From the NCBI RefSeq assembly GCF_003265325.1, contig NZ_QGNX01000009.1, positions 54,202 through 118,201 on the forward strand: 64,000 bases of DNA, in the 5' to 3' direction. Of this stretch, positions 37,222 to 45,748 are shown piece by piece. How positions within the stretch are numbered: position 1 is the stretch's first letter; the number at the start of each line of letters is the position of its first letter. A program made the position numbers and the translations under genes. The notes under the pieces are model-generated. The model ran no database searches. It was given only the letters and a program-made list of their open reading frames with translations, and had not been told where the DNA came from. The DNA comes from Oceanibium sediminis (GTDB taxonomy: Bacteria > Pseudomonadota > Alphaproteobacteria > Rhodobacterales > Rhodobacteraceae).

Positions 37222-38307
37222 ATGGAACGCGCGATCGAGGCGGAGGTCGCCCGGCTTCTGGACATCTTCCGCGAGGCGGGGGCCGAGCGCTTCGATCCCC
37301 CGGTTCTGCAACCCGCCGACGTTCTGCTCGACCTCTACGGAGAGGACATCCGCGCGCGCGCCTTCGTGACTCACGACGACACGGACGAGTTGATGTTGCG
37401 CCCGGATTTCACCGTGCCGCTGGTGCAGGCGCATATGGCGCGCGCCCGCAACCCAGCGCGCTACGCCTATGCCGGGCCGGTCTGGCGCCGCCAGCCCCCG
37501 GGCAGCATGCGGGCGCGGGAATACCTTCAGGCGGGGTTCGAGGTGTTCGACGCCACCGATCCCGCCGCCGCCGATGCCGAGGTTTTCGCGCTGATCGCGG
37601 ATTCGGTCGCCGGGGCGCGGCTGCATCCGACCACCGGCGATATCGGCCTGCTGATCGCCGCCATCGACGGGATCGATACCACCGCGCCGCGCCGTGCCGC
37701 GCTGCGCCGCCACCTCTGGCGGCCCGAGCGGTTTGAGCGACTCCTGCGCCTCTACAGCTCAGGGGAAACGCGCAAGCCCGAACTCGTGAGCCTCAACGCC
37801 GAGCAGATCGCCGGGCAGATCGTCGCGGCAGGCCCCGCACTTGGCCTGCGCACACCCGAGGACGTCGCCTCCCGCATCGAAAGGCTGGCCGAGGATGCCC
37901 GCACCCCGCCCATCGCGCGCGCGGACGTCGACCTGATCGAGGCGCTGCTGGCCATCCGCGCCCCCTGTGAAGCGGCGCTGCGCCAGTTGCGCGACCTTGC
38001 GTGCGCGGGCACCCCGTTGGCCGATGCGGTGGACCGCTTCGCAGCCCGGCTGGACGCGCTTGCAGCGCGCGGCATCGATATCGCGACGCTGCCGTTCCAG
38101 GGCGCTTTCGGGCGCACCACGTTGGAATATTACGACGGGTTTGTCTTCGGCTTCCTGTCCGAGGGGCGTGACCTGCCCATGGTCGCCAGCGGCGGGCGTT
38201 ATGACGCGCTGACCCGCGCGCTCGGCGGTGGGGCCGGGGTGCCGGCGGTCGGGGGCATCATCCGCCCCGAGATGCTGGTGACATTGCGGGGGGCCGCGGG
38301 ATGCTGA
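37222..38307 (+). CDS. hisZ: ATP phosphoribosyltransferase regulatory subunit
   Basis: 361 aa. A HisRS-like fold without full catalytic motifs; regulates short-form HisG. Conserved: LRPDFTVPLVQAH, AGPVWRRQPPGSMRAREYLQAG (class II motif 2 relative) and a GGRYDALTRAL motif-3 analogue near the end. It overlaps the hisG start by seven bases, so translation is coupled to the partner subunit. Confidence 0.93.
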   Translation: MERAIEAEVARLLDIFREAGAERFDPPVLQPADVLLDLYGEDIRARAFVTHDDTDELMLRPDFTVPLVQAHMARARNPARYAYAGPVWRRQPPGSMRAREYLQAGFEVFDATDPAAADAEVFALIADSVAGARLHPTTGDIGLLIAAIDGIDTTAPRRAALRRHLWRPERFERLLRLYSSGETRKPELVSLNAEQIAGQIVAAGPALGLRTPEDVASRIERLAEDARTPPIARADVDLIEALLAIRAPCEAALRQLRDLACAGTPLADAVDRFAARLDALAARGIDIATLPFQGAFGRTTLEYYDGFVFGFLSEGRDLPMVASGGRYDALTRALGGGAGVPAVGGIIRPEMLVTLRGAAGC

Positions 38308-39011
38308 AGCTCGGTGTGCCCTCCAAGGGGCGGTTGCAGGCGCAGACGTTCGAGTGGTTTTCCGCCCATGGCATCACGCTGGAACTCAGCGGCGCGGGGC
38401 GTGAATACGCCGGCCGGGTCCTTGGTCTGTCTGGCGTCGAGTTGGTGCTGCTGTCCGCGGGCGAAATCCCGCGGGAAATGGCGGCGGGCCGCATCCACAT
38501 GGGGGTGACGGGCCAGGACCTGGTGGCGGAACGGCTTGCCCCGGGCGCGGTCAGCCAGGTCGCGGAACTGGGCTTCGGTCACGCCGACCTGGTGGTCGCG
38601 GTGCCGAACTTCTGGATCGACGTGGACACGATGGACGACCTCGACGCCGCGGCGGCCGCTTTCCGCGCGCGCCACGGGCATCGCCTGCGCGTCGCCACCA
38701 AGTACCACGCGCTGACGCGGGCCTTTTTCCGCAAGCACGGCGTGGCGGACTACCAGCTGGTGGACAGCCAGGGCGCGACCGAGGGCACCGTGAAGTATGA
38801 AACCGCCGAGGCGATCGCCGACATCACCTCCAGCGGGGATACGTTGCGCGCGAACCATCTGCGGATCCTCTCGGACGGGGTGATCCTGCGCTCGCAGGCG
38901 ACGCTGTTCGCCGCGACGGCGGCCCCCTGGAGCGAAGACGAGATGACCGTGCTGACGACCATGCGACAGGCCCTGAACCTGCCCGAGACGGCGGGCGCGC
39001 CATGGAGGTGA
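38301..39011 (+). CDS. hisG: ATP phosphoribosyltransferase, short form
   Basis: 236 aa, the hetero-octameric HisG that requires HisZ; first step of histidine synthesis. GVPSKGRLQAQTFEWFSAHG, GVTGQDLVAERL and the PRPP-binding LVDSQGATEGTVKYETAEAIADI near residues 153-175 are visible. No C-terminal ACT-like regulatory domain, as expected. It overlaps panC by 10 bases. Confidence 0.95.
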   Translation: MLKLGVPSKGRLQAQTFEWFSAHGITLELSGAGREYAGRVLGLSGVELVLLSAGEIPREMAAGRIHMGVTGQDLVAERLAPGAVSQVAELGFGHADLVVAVPNFWIDVDTMDDLDAAAAAFRARHGHRLRVATKYHALTRAFFRKHGVADYQLVDSQGATEGTVKYETAEAIADITSSGDTLRANHLRILSDGVILRSQATLFAATAAPWSEDEMTVLTTMRQALNLPETAGAPWR

Positions 39012-39844
39012 TTACCTCGATCCCGGCATTGCGCGCGCGGATCGGGGCGATGCGCGCGAACGGGCAGGGGATCGGCCTGGTGCCGACGCTCGGCGGGCTG
39101 CACGACGGGCACGCCGCCCTGGTCGAGGCGGCGCGCGCCGCCGGGGATCTGCCGGTGGCGACGCTGTTCCTCAATCCCGCGCAGTTCAGCGAATCCGAGG
39201 ACCTGGAGCGCTACCCCGCCGAGCGGGACGCCGATATCGCGCTGCTGAAGGCGGCCGGGGCCGCGCTGGTCTTCGCCCCCGCCACGGAAGAGATCTATCC
39301 CCCCGGGTTTTCCACCCGGATATCCATCACCGCCTTTGAAGACGTGCTGTGTGCGCAGAACCGGCCCGGGCATTTCAACGGCGTCAGCCTGGTGGTGTGC
39401 AAGCTGTTGTGCATCGCCCGCGCCGAACGCGCCTATTTCGGTGAGAAGGACTGGCAACAATGCCTTGTCGTCAAGGCGCTGGTGCGTGATCTCAACATCG
39501 ATACAGATATTGTCACCGTTCCGACCGCGCGCGATAGCGACGGGCTTGCCCTGTCCACCCGCAACCGCTACCTCACCGCGGCCGAGCGGCGCTTGGCGCC
39601 CCAGCTGTATCACGAGATCTGCGAGGCGGCGGCGCGCATTGCGCAAGGCACCCCGACCGAGCTTGCCTGTGCCGAGGCGCAGGAAACCCTGACCCTCGCC
39701 GGGTTCTCGCAGGTCGAGTACCTGGAATGCCGCAACGCCGAGACGCTGCGCCTCGCCCCCTCGCCGGGGCGGGGGGCGCGGGTCTTCGTGGCGGCGCGGC
39801 TCGGCGCGGCGCGGTTGATCGACAACGTGCCGGTTCCGGCCTAG
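39002..39844 (+). CDS. panC: pantothenate synthetase
   Basis: 280 aa. Joins pantoate to beta-alanine with ATP. HIGH-like motif GLHDGH in LVPTLGGLHDGHAALV, NPAQFSESEDLERYP, GEKDWQQC and STRNRYL (KMSKS-equivalent, usually SSRNRYL). The Trp in FGEKDWQQ and Gly-Gly in PTLGGLHDGH differ from the common FGEKDYQQ and PTMGALHEGH, but the active-site His and Lys remain. Last gene of the hisS-hisZ-hisG-panC unit. Confidence 0.93.
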   Translation: MEVITSIPALRARIGAMRANGQGIGLVPTLGGLHDGHAALVEAARAAGDLPVATLFLNPAQFSESEDLERYPAERDADIALLKAAGAALVFAPATEEIYPPGFSTRISITAFEDVLCAQNRPGHFNGVSLVVCKLLCIARAERAYFGEKDWQQCLVVKALVRDLNIDTDIVTVPTARDSDGLALSTRNRYLTAAERRLAPQLYHEICEAAARIAQGTPTELACAEAQETLTLAGFSQVEYLECRNAETLRLAPSPGRGARVFVAARLGAARLIDNVPVPA

Positions 39845-39892
39845 TCTAGTCGCTGCCGGCCGGGACCGGCCCCGCCGACGAAGGTTTCCGGT

Positions 39893-40807
39893 TCAGCCCA
39901 GGTGCGTGTTGAAGAAGGCGATCGTGCGCTTCCAGCTCAGCTCTGCCGCGTCCGCGTCGTAGCGGGGCGTCGTGTCGTTGTGGAAACCGTGGTTCACGTC
40001 CGGATAGAAATGGACCGAGAATTCCTTGCCGTGCTCCTCCAGCGCGGAGCCGTAGGCTTCCCAGCCTTCGTTGATCCGCTCGTCCAGCCCGGCGTACTGA
40101 AGCATCAGCGGCGCCTGGATGCGCGGCACATCGGCCGCATCCGCCTGCCGCCCGTAATAGGGGACCGAGGCCGCCATTTCGGGATAAGCTACCGCCAGCG
40201 CGTTGCACACACCGCCGCCGTAGCAGAAGCCGACCGCGCCGGTGCGATCCGTGGTTTCCGCGTGGTTGTGCAGGAACTCGAACCCGGCGAAGAAGTCCTG
40301 CATCAGCTTGGTGCCGTCCAGCTCGCGCTGCATGGCGCGGCCATCCTCGTCATTGCCGGGATACCCGCCCAGCGGGCTCAGCCCGTCCGGGCCCATGGCG
40401 ATGAACCCCGCCTTGGCGACGCGCCGCACGACATCCTCGATATAGGGATTGAGGCCGCGGTTCTCATGCACGACCAGTACCGCGCCGAGAGGCTCCGTCG
40501 CACCGGCGGGCTTTGCCCAGAGCGCCTTGATATCGCCGTGCCCCTCGGGGGAGGCATAGGTGATGCGCTGCGTCTCGATCCCGGGATCGTCCGGGCTGAC
40601 CTGCTGTGCGAGCGCGTAATTGGGCTGCAATTGCTCCAGCAAGGCCGCGGCTGTCACCCCGCCGACGGCGAATTTCGCCGCCGCGTCGAGGAAGCCGCGC
40701 TTGCTCATCTTGCCGTGAACATATCCGTCGTAGAGCTCCAGCAGGCGCTGGTCGAAGTCGCTGGCCTTCATCCGCGGCTGCGCGGGCGTATTCTGGTCGT
40801 CTGGCAT
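39893..40807 (-). CDS. dienelactone hydrolase family protein with Tat-like N-terminus
   Basis: 304 aa from the ATG at 40807 (GGAGG upstream). The catalytic Cys is in VGFCYGGGVCNAL, the His in NHGFHNDT and the acid in YAGLDERINEGW, the DLH triad Cys-Asp-His. N-terminal residues 30-65 (KMSKRGFLDAAAKFAVGGVTAAALLEQL) look like a Tat-type signal anchor with KR instead of RR, so the enzyme may be exported. Related proteins hydrolyse dienelactones or other carboxyl esters. Confidence 0.87.
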   Translation of the reverse strand: MPDDQNTPAQPRMKASDFDQRLLELYDGYVHGKMSKRGFLDAAAKFAVGGVTAAALLEQLQPNYALAQQVSPDDPGIETQRITYASPEGHGDIKALWAKPAGATEPLGAVLVVHENRGLNPYIEDVVRRVAKAGFIAMGPDGLSPLGGYPGNDEDGRAMQRELDGTKLMQDFFAGFEFLHNHAETTDRTGAVGFCYGGGVCNALAVAYPEMAASVPYYGRQADAADVPRIQAPLMLQYAGLDERINEGWEAYGSALEEHGKEFSVHFYPDVNHGFHNDTTPRYDADAAELSWKRTIAFFNTHLG

Positions 40808-40924
40808 GGGTACCTCCGGTGTTGGTCGGCAGGCACTTTTGGCCTGCTCTCCCCGGAAGATAGTCCGCCGCGCAGCCATGGCGAGGGTGCGTTGGCCCGG
40901 GTTCCCGGGCAGCGGGCGGCGTGC

Positions 40925-41368
40925 TCAGAGGACGCCGAGCGCGGCGAGTTCGCTGGCCAGCTCGGAGGGCAACGCCTCCTCGCCCGGGCGGTAGGGGCCA
41001 AGATCCTGTGGCGCGTCCTCGGCTTTCAGGTAGCGCCAGCCCTGGAACGGGCGGCGCGGCTGGGGCGAGGTGCGAAACAGCGCCGGGTCGAGCACGATGG
41101 CGCAGCGCCGGATGCCATCCTCGCCCCGGCGCTCATCCAGCCGCAACACGCGCTGACGGCATTGCACGACCCCCTTGATGACCCAGTAGATCGAGCCGCC
41201 GTCCAGCAGCTCGGCCTCTTTCTTGGGCCACATGCGGGTGGTGTGCGTGACCACCGCGCCGTAGCCCGCCTGGGTATTGCGCGCGACGACCGTGTCCTGC
41301 CAGGCGGCCAGCGTCTCGACGCTTTCCGTGCCGACCGACAGTTTCAGAAGATGGATGCCCGCGCCCAT
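40925..41368 (-). CDS. DUF1489 family protein
   Basis: 147 aa. Conserved GIHLLKLSVGTESVETLAAWQ, HTTRMWPKKEAELLDGGSIYWVIKG and PQPRRPFQGWRYLKAEDAPQDL match DUF1489, a family near restricted to alphaproteobacteria. The function is unknown; a small cytoplasmic protein without signal. It is divergent from nrdJ. Confidence 0.88.
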   Translation of the reverse strand: MGAGIHLLKLSVGTESVETLAAWQDTVVARNTQAGYGAVVTHTTRMWPKKEAELLDGGSIYWVIKGVVQCRQRVLRLDERRGEDGIRRCAIVLDPALFRTSPQPRRPFQGWRYLKAEDAPQDLGPYRPGEEALPSELASELAALGVL

Positions 41369-41510
41369 GTGCCCCCCGGCGATTCCCTGCTGCCCCGGAC
41401 TCTAGCACCGGGGGGAGGGGTTTCAATATCTCGCGGGTGGGCGCGCTGCCGCATGCCGTATATTGCGGTGTTCAGGCGGCCGTAAAGCGTTCTGGCAGGG
41501 CCACGGACGA

Positions 41511-41539
41511 TTGACCACGGCGGCGGGGGAACGTATTAA
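41511..41539 (+). promoter_or_regulatory. candidate nrdJ promoter
   Basis: TTGACC (41511-41516) and TATTAA (41534-41539) with exactly 17 bases between, five and four of six matches to consensus. Expected start of transcription near 41546 gives a leader of about 33 bases. No B12 riboswitch or NrdR box was recognised in the 210-base gap. Confidence 0.6.
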
Positions 41540-41578
41540 GAACGCCTTCCCGACTGACGTATAACAAAGGCCGTCGCC

Positions 41579-44062
41579 ATGAGCCGTTTTTCCGCCCCCA
41601 TTGCCGAACAGATCTGGGATATGAAGTACCGACTGAAGGATGCCGACGGCCACCCCCTGGATGGCACGGTCGAGGACAGCTGGCACCGTATCGCCCGCGC
41701 CCTGGCCGAGGTGGAGGACGACCCGAAAACCTGGGAGCCGCGCTTCTACGCCGCGCTCGAGGATTTCCGCTTCCTGCCGGCGGGACGCATCGTCGCCGGT
41801 GCGGGCACGAAGCGCAGCGTGACGCTGTTCAACTGTTTCGTGATGGGCACCATTCCCGACACCATGGGCGGCATCTTCGAAATGCTGAAGGAAGCGGCGC
41901 TGACCATGCAGCAGGGCGGTGGCATCGGCTATGACTTTTCGACGATCCGCCCGCGCGGCGCGGATGTGAAGGGCGTGGCGGCGGATGCCTCCGGCCCGCT
42001 GTCGTTCATGGACGTCTGGGACGCGATGTGCCGCACGATCATGTCCGCCGGCTCGCGCCGGGGCGCGATGATGGCCACGATGCGCTGCGATCACCCGGAT
42101 ATCGAATCCTTCATCACCGCCAAGCAGGATCCCGCGCGGCTGCGGATGTTCAACCTGTCGGTGCTGGTGACCGACGCTTTCATGGAGGCGGTGAAGGCGG
42201 ACGGCCCCTGGGAGCTGGTGTTCGACGGCAAGGTCTATCGCACGCTCGAGGCGCGGGACCTCTGGAACCGCATCATGCGCGCCACCTACGACTACGCGGA
42301 ACCGGGCGTGATCTTCATCGACCGGATCAACCAGCGCAACAACCTGTACTACGCCGAGCAGATCGCGGCGACGAACCCTTGCGGCGAGCAGCCGCTGCCG
42401 CCCTATGGCGCCTGCCTGCTCGGCTCGATCAACCTGGCGCGGCTGGTCCCGGAACCCTTCGCCGAGGGCGCTGGGCTGGACGAGGGCGCGCTGGACGAGT
42501 TGGTCGCCACGGCGGTGCGGATGATGGACAATGTCGTCGACGCTTCGCGCTTTCCCTTGCCCCAGCAGGCGGCGGAAGCGGCCGCGAAACGGCGCATCGG
42601 GCTGGGCGTCACCGGGCTGGCCGACGCACTGCTGATGGTCGGCGCGCGCTACGGCTCGGAGGAGGCCGCGCGTCTGACCGAACACTGGCTGAAGCGGATC
42701 GCCCGCGCGGCGTATCTGACCTCGGCGCAACTGGCGGCCGAGAAGGGGGCGTTCCCGCTGTTCGACCGCGAGAAGTTCCTGGCCTCGGCGGTGATGCAGG
42801 ACATGGACGACGACGTGCGCGGCGCGGTGGCCGAGCATGGCATCCGCAACGCGCTGCTGACCTCCATCGCGCCGACGGGCACGATCAGCCTTTTCGCGGG
42901 CAACGTTTCCAGCGGCATCGAGCCGGTCTTCGCCTATGCCTACACCCGCAAGGTGTTGCAGCGCGACGGCTCGCGCACCGAGGAGGAGGTGGTCGACTAC
43001 GCCGTGCAGATGTGGCGCGACCTGAAGGGTGACGCGCCGCTGCCCGACCATTTCGTGAACGCCCAGACGCTGGCCCCGCTGGATCACGTGCGCATGCAGG
43101 CGGCCGCGCAGCGTTGGGTCGACAGCAGTATTTCCAAGACGATCAACTGCCCCGAGGATATCAGCTTCGACGATTTCAAGGAGGTCTACATGGCCGCCTG
43201 GGACCAGGGCTGCAAGGGTTGCACGACCTACCGTCCGAACGCGGTCACCGGCTCTGTGTTGAGCGTGGATTCTGCTGATACGCCGGGCTCGCGTATGAAG
43301 GAGAGGCGTAAAGCGCTGAACCTGACGCAGGAGCAAATTGCCGAAATGACTGGGTGCGATCAGACGACTCTCAGCAAAATTGAAAGAGATATTCGTAGCC
43401 TTAGAAAGTCAGAACTGCTGACTGCCTTGGCTAGAACGCTGCAAACGACGGAGCAATGGCTGCTTTACGGGGGTAATGTAACAGCCGGGGAGGCCCCTAG
43501 TGCGCCCGGCGATCCGGTGATGGTCGATGGCGACGTCGTCTACCTCGCCGAGAAGCTCGACCGGCCCGAGGCGCTGGAAGGCAACACCTACAAGATCAAG
43601 TGGCCCGAGTCCGAGCACGCCATCTACATCACCATCAACGACGTCATCGTCGGCGGCCAGCGCCGTCCGTTCGAGGTGTTCATCAACTCCAAGAACATGG
43701 AGCATTTCGCCTGGACCGTGGCGCTGACGCGGATGATCAGCGCCGTGTTCCGGCGCGGCGGCGACGTGTCCTTCGTGGTGGAGGAGCTGAAGGCCGTCTT
43801 CGACCCGCGCGGCGGCGCCTGGATGGGCGGGCGCTACATCCCCTCGATCCTGGCCGCCATCGGGGGCGTGATCGAGCGGCACATGATCGCCATCGGCTTC
43901 CTCGGCGGCGAAGGGCAGGGGGCCAAGACGGACCCGCAGCTCGCCGCCATGGCCGTGGGCGAACGGCGTGGCCCGGCATGCCCGAACTGTGGGCAGTACA
44001 CGATGCACATGGTCGAGGGCTGCATGACCTGCGGCTCCTGCGGGCACTCCAAGTGCAGCTGA
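41579..44062 (+). CDS. nrdJ: adenosylcobalamin-dependent (class II) ribonucleotide reductase with inserted HTH domain
   Basis: 827 aa. Makes deoxyribonucleotides using adenosylcobalamin as radical source. Core class II features: LPAGRIVAGAGTKRSVTLFNCFVMGT, QQGGGIGYDFSTIRPRG, NPCGEQPLPPYGACLLGSINLARL (active-site Cys), GCKGCTTYRPN, and the C-terminal shuttle cysteines in CMTCGSCGHSKCS. Between the barrel (ending about residue 564) and the DUF-like C-terminal domain lies an inserted 60-residue helix-turn-helix (573-632), described separately. The frame is open across it. Without the insert it is the usual 750-760-residue length. Confidence 0.95.
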   Translation: MSRFSAPIAEQIWDMKYRLKDADGHPLDGTVEDSWHRIARALAEVEDDPKTWEPRFYAALEDFRFLPAGRIVAGAGTKRSVTLFNCFVMGTIPDTMGGIFEMLKEAALTMQQGGGIGYDFSTIRPRGADVKGVAADASGPLSFMDVWDAMCRTIMSAGSRRGAMMATMRCDHPDIESFITAKQDPARLRMFNLSVLVTDAFMEAVKADGPWELVFDGKVYRTLEARDLWNRIMRATYDYAEPGVIFIDRINQRNNLYYAEQIAATNPCGEQPLPPYGACLLGSINLARLVPEPFAEGAGLDEGALDELVATAVRMMDNVVDASRFPLPQQAAEAAAKRRIGLGVTGLADALLMVGARYGSEEAARLTEHWLKRIARAAYLTSAQLAAEKGAFPLFDREKFLASAVMQDMDDDVRGAVAEHGIRNALLTSIAPTGTISLFAGNVSSGIEPVFAYAYTRKVLQRDGSRTEEEVVDYAVQMWRDLKGDAPLPDHFVNAQTLAPLDHVRMQAAAQRWVDSSISKTINCPEDISFDDFKEVYMAAWDQGCKGCTTYRPNAVTGSVLSVDSADTPGSRMKERRKALNLTQEQIAEMTGCDQTTLSKIERDIRSLRKSELLTALARTLQTTEQWLLYGGNVTAGEAPSAPGDPVMVDGDVVYLAEKLDRPEALEGNTYKIKWPESEHAIYITINDVIVGGQRRPFEVFINSKNMEHFAWTVALTRMISAVFRRGGDVSFVVEELKAVFDPRGGAWMGGRYIPSILAAIGGVIERHMIAIGFLGGEGQGAKTDPQLAAMAVGERRGPACPNCGQYTMHMVEGCMTCGSCGHSKCS
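43271..43500 (+). other. in-frame insert in nrdJ encoding a Cro/CI-type HTH domain
   Basis: Codons 565-640 of nrdJ. Residues 573-632 read as a full XRE-family fold: helix 1 RMKERRKALN, helix 2/3 LTQEQIAEMTG and DQTTLSKIERDIR (recognition helix), then SELLTALARTLQTTEQWLLYGG, the ending typical of phage repressor N-domains. My hand count gives 123 G+C of 230 bases here, and 58 of 120 in its centre (43321-43440), against 39 and 40 of 60 in the windows on each side (43201-43260 and 43501-43560). It begins in the linker where other NrdJ proteins have a short variable loop. Confidence 0.85.
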
Positions 44063-44092
44063 GGTCAAGGGGCGGGCGCGGTGTTGAAACTG

Positions 44093-44112
44093 AAAGGACT
44101 AATTGTCCTTTT
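44093..44112 (+). terminator. terminator of nrdJ (first)
   Basis: AAAGGAC (44093-44099) pairs with GTCCTTT (44105-44111) around TAATT, followed by T and then GGGG. Starts 31 bases past the nrdJ stop. Confidence 0.7.
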
Positions 44113-44154
44113 GGGGTGGTTTTTTGGCCATTCTGATAAGCATAACGCGACCAA

Positions 44155-44175
44155 CGGGCGGCAACGCCCGGTTTT
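44155..44175 (+). terminator. terminator-like hairpin downstream of nrdJ (second)
   Basis: CGGGCG (44155-44160) and CGCCCG (44165-44170) around GCAA, followed by GTTTTCCC. A tandem second stop after nrdJ. Confidence 0.6.
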
Positions 44176-44640
44176 CCCGTATTACGAGCCTGCACCTTGG
44201 GTGCAGGGTTCGACTCTGTCCCGAGGAAGATGGTTCCGGGAGCCACGCGGCCAAAACGTTTTCAGAAGTTTCTTTCGCAAGGATGATCCTTCGCAGTCGC
44301 GTCGCATTTGGCAGCAAACGCGGATCGAAAGCGCTATTCCGAATGCGCGGACCTTCGTCACGCAGTCCGGCGCGCAAGGAACTTCTCGTGTCCATTCTAC
44401 GCTGACAACGCAGTAATCTGCCATGAATTCAGGGGGTCGAAGAGCTGAGCGCTGCCATCTCACGTGTCAGGCGGCCCGATCCCGCCGCGGTTGGCCGACT
44501 GATTTCTTCCGCAACGACAGATAAGAGTGCAGCCGGTGGCGGCCCATCGATCGAAGGCGTTTCCTACCGCGATCGAATTCCTGGCCGTGCGAACGAGACT
44601 CAGTATGTTGGCCGCTGGCAAGTCCAACATCACCGGGCAC
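44176..44640. other. gene-free stretch
   Basis: I see no convincing gene here. A perfect eight-pair stem (CCTGCACC 44189-44196, GGTGCAGG 44200-44207) with a three-base loop is followed by GGTTCGACTC, which resembles a tRNA T loop but does not fold into one. The short reading frames in this stretch have no ribosome site and poor codon use. It may be the left edge of the foreign segment that runs to the end of the window. Confidence 0.5.
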
Positions 44641-44641
44641 G

Positions 44642-44664
44642 AAAAAGGGCGGCTTTCGCCGCCC
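44642..44664 (-). terminator. terminator for the orphan small-gene group
   Basis: GGGCGGC (44647-44653) pairs with GCCGCCC (44658-44664). The A run at 44642-44646 gives TTTTT on the minus strand. It lies 120 bases beyond the stop of the last of the three minus-strand small genes. Confidence 0.75.
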
Positions 44665-44784
44665 TTCTCCAAACAATCTATTGGTCTACTATTCTGATCG
44701 CCATCGTCGTAACGCGCGCTCGATGCGCGCGAAGGCCTAGATGGCCTCGTGCTTCGAGTGATGGCCGTCGCAGAACTGGTGCCC

Positions 44785-45051
44785 TTAAGTGTCAGCGCGC
44801 GTATCTTCGATCGTGTAGCCGAGCGCGAGAAACGCCTCGTGCGCCGCGTTGATCAGCCGCGCTGGATGGCTCCGCGAGGTCATGACGGTCACGCCGGCGA
44901 TCTCCCGGCCGATCTGCGTGTTGTGCCGGTCCACCCACACGTGGACGCGAGACAGGCCGTGCATCTCGATAAGCCACAGTGTCACGTCGCATATGTCCTG
45001 CTCCATCCCGAATTCGTCGAGGTAGATACTCAGGCGCCGCTGGCTCGCCAC
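44785..45051 (-). CDS. hypothetical small protein C, 88 aa
   Basis: Frame opens at GTG 45051 directly after an in-frame TAG; a downstream ATG (MEQDICDVTLWL) is another possible start. Mixed alpha/beta composition (RVHVWVDRHNTQIGREIAGVTVMTSRS) looks like a real folded protein. No family recognised. It is followed by a minus-strand terminator, supporting transcription in this direction. Confidence 0.5.
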   Translation of the reverse strand: MASQRRLSIYLDEFGMEQDICDVTLWLIEMHGLSRVHVWVDRHNTQIGREIAGVTVMTSRSHPARLINAAHEAFLALGYTIEDTRADT

Positions 45052-45076
45052 CTAGAGGGCACAGCGTGCCCCGGTC

Positions 45077-45427
45077 TCAGTCGGCATGACGGAACCGCGC
45101 GACAAGTTCACTGATCCGCGCACCATGCCAACGGGTCATGTCGGAGGCTGGCAGGCCCCGCTCATGACCGATCCGGTTGAGCGAAGACGGTGCTTGGTCG
45201 GCCAGGATGCGCTGGATATCGCGCAGCGCGGCCTCGACGATATCGGTATTGGGGATCGGCTGCCCGAAGGCGCCATGCAGGTCGCAGAGCGCCGCGAACC
45301 CGCTCGGATCATCGAGCGCGTCGAGCAGGTCGCACAGACTCGCGCCGTGGCGGCGGAGGTGCTGCTCTACCGTGTAGGTGGTGCCGAGACCGGCCTCGGC
45401 GGTGTTGAGTGTGGTAGTGTTGAGCAT
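45077..45427 (-). CDS. hypothetical small protein B, 116 aa
   Basis: The start ATG at 45427 follows GGGAG by about seven bases. Helical, with an N-terminal Thr-rich stretch, then EQHLRRHGASLCDLLDALDDPSGFAALCDLHGAFG. The RRHGASLC segment echoes DKHGSALC in protein A and suggests a distant relation. No known domain. It ends 25 bases before gene C. Confidence 0.6.
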   Translation of the reverse strand: MLNTTTLNTAEAGLGTTYTVEQHLRRHGASLCDLLDALDDPSGFAALCDLHGAFGQPIPNTDIVEAALRDIQRILADQAPSSLNRIGHERGLPASDMTRWHGARISELVARFRHAD

Positions 45428-45748
45428 GTTGTTCTCCCTTCATGCGGTGGCGGAAAAGGTTTGGTGTGCCTGGTTCGTCGGTGTCATGTTCCGTCGCGGG
45501 GGAGAAGTCGGGCGTTGGCAGATTCCTCTCGGGTGGTTGCGGGGACTGGTTTCGGGTGCTGGTGAAGAGAACATTGGTCGTTCTTTTGGATGACGAAGAA
45601 GAAATCTGCCGTGTGCACAAACTATTTTCGGCTGTCGCGTCGCACCGCCGACGGCGTGCCAGGTCCGTGCAAGGCGGGGCATCAGACGTTGCGTTGGTCC
45701 GAGAGCATGACGCCGGTCGTGCGATCCGTGCAGGGCCGGCGTTGCGGC
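45428..45748. other. 321-base gap between small genes A and B
   Basis: No gene supported here. Plus-strand frames crossing it are Arg/Gly-rich and lack ribosome sites. It may hold a promoter for genes B and C. Confidence 0.4.

Noticed and set aside
41369-41578. Possible B12 riboswitch upstream of nrdJ
   Set aside because: The conserved B12 box and core of a cobalamin riboswitch were not found in this 210-base gap.
43271-43500. The nrdJ insert as an intein
   Set aside because: No splicing residues at the borders; the segment has a complete HTH fold instead and is too short.
44189-44225. tRNA-like T loop (GGTTCGACTC) near a strong hairpin
   Set aside because: No acceptor, D or anticodon arms can be built; the T stem does not pair.
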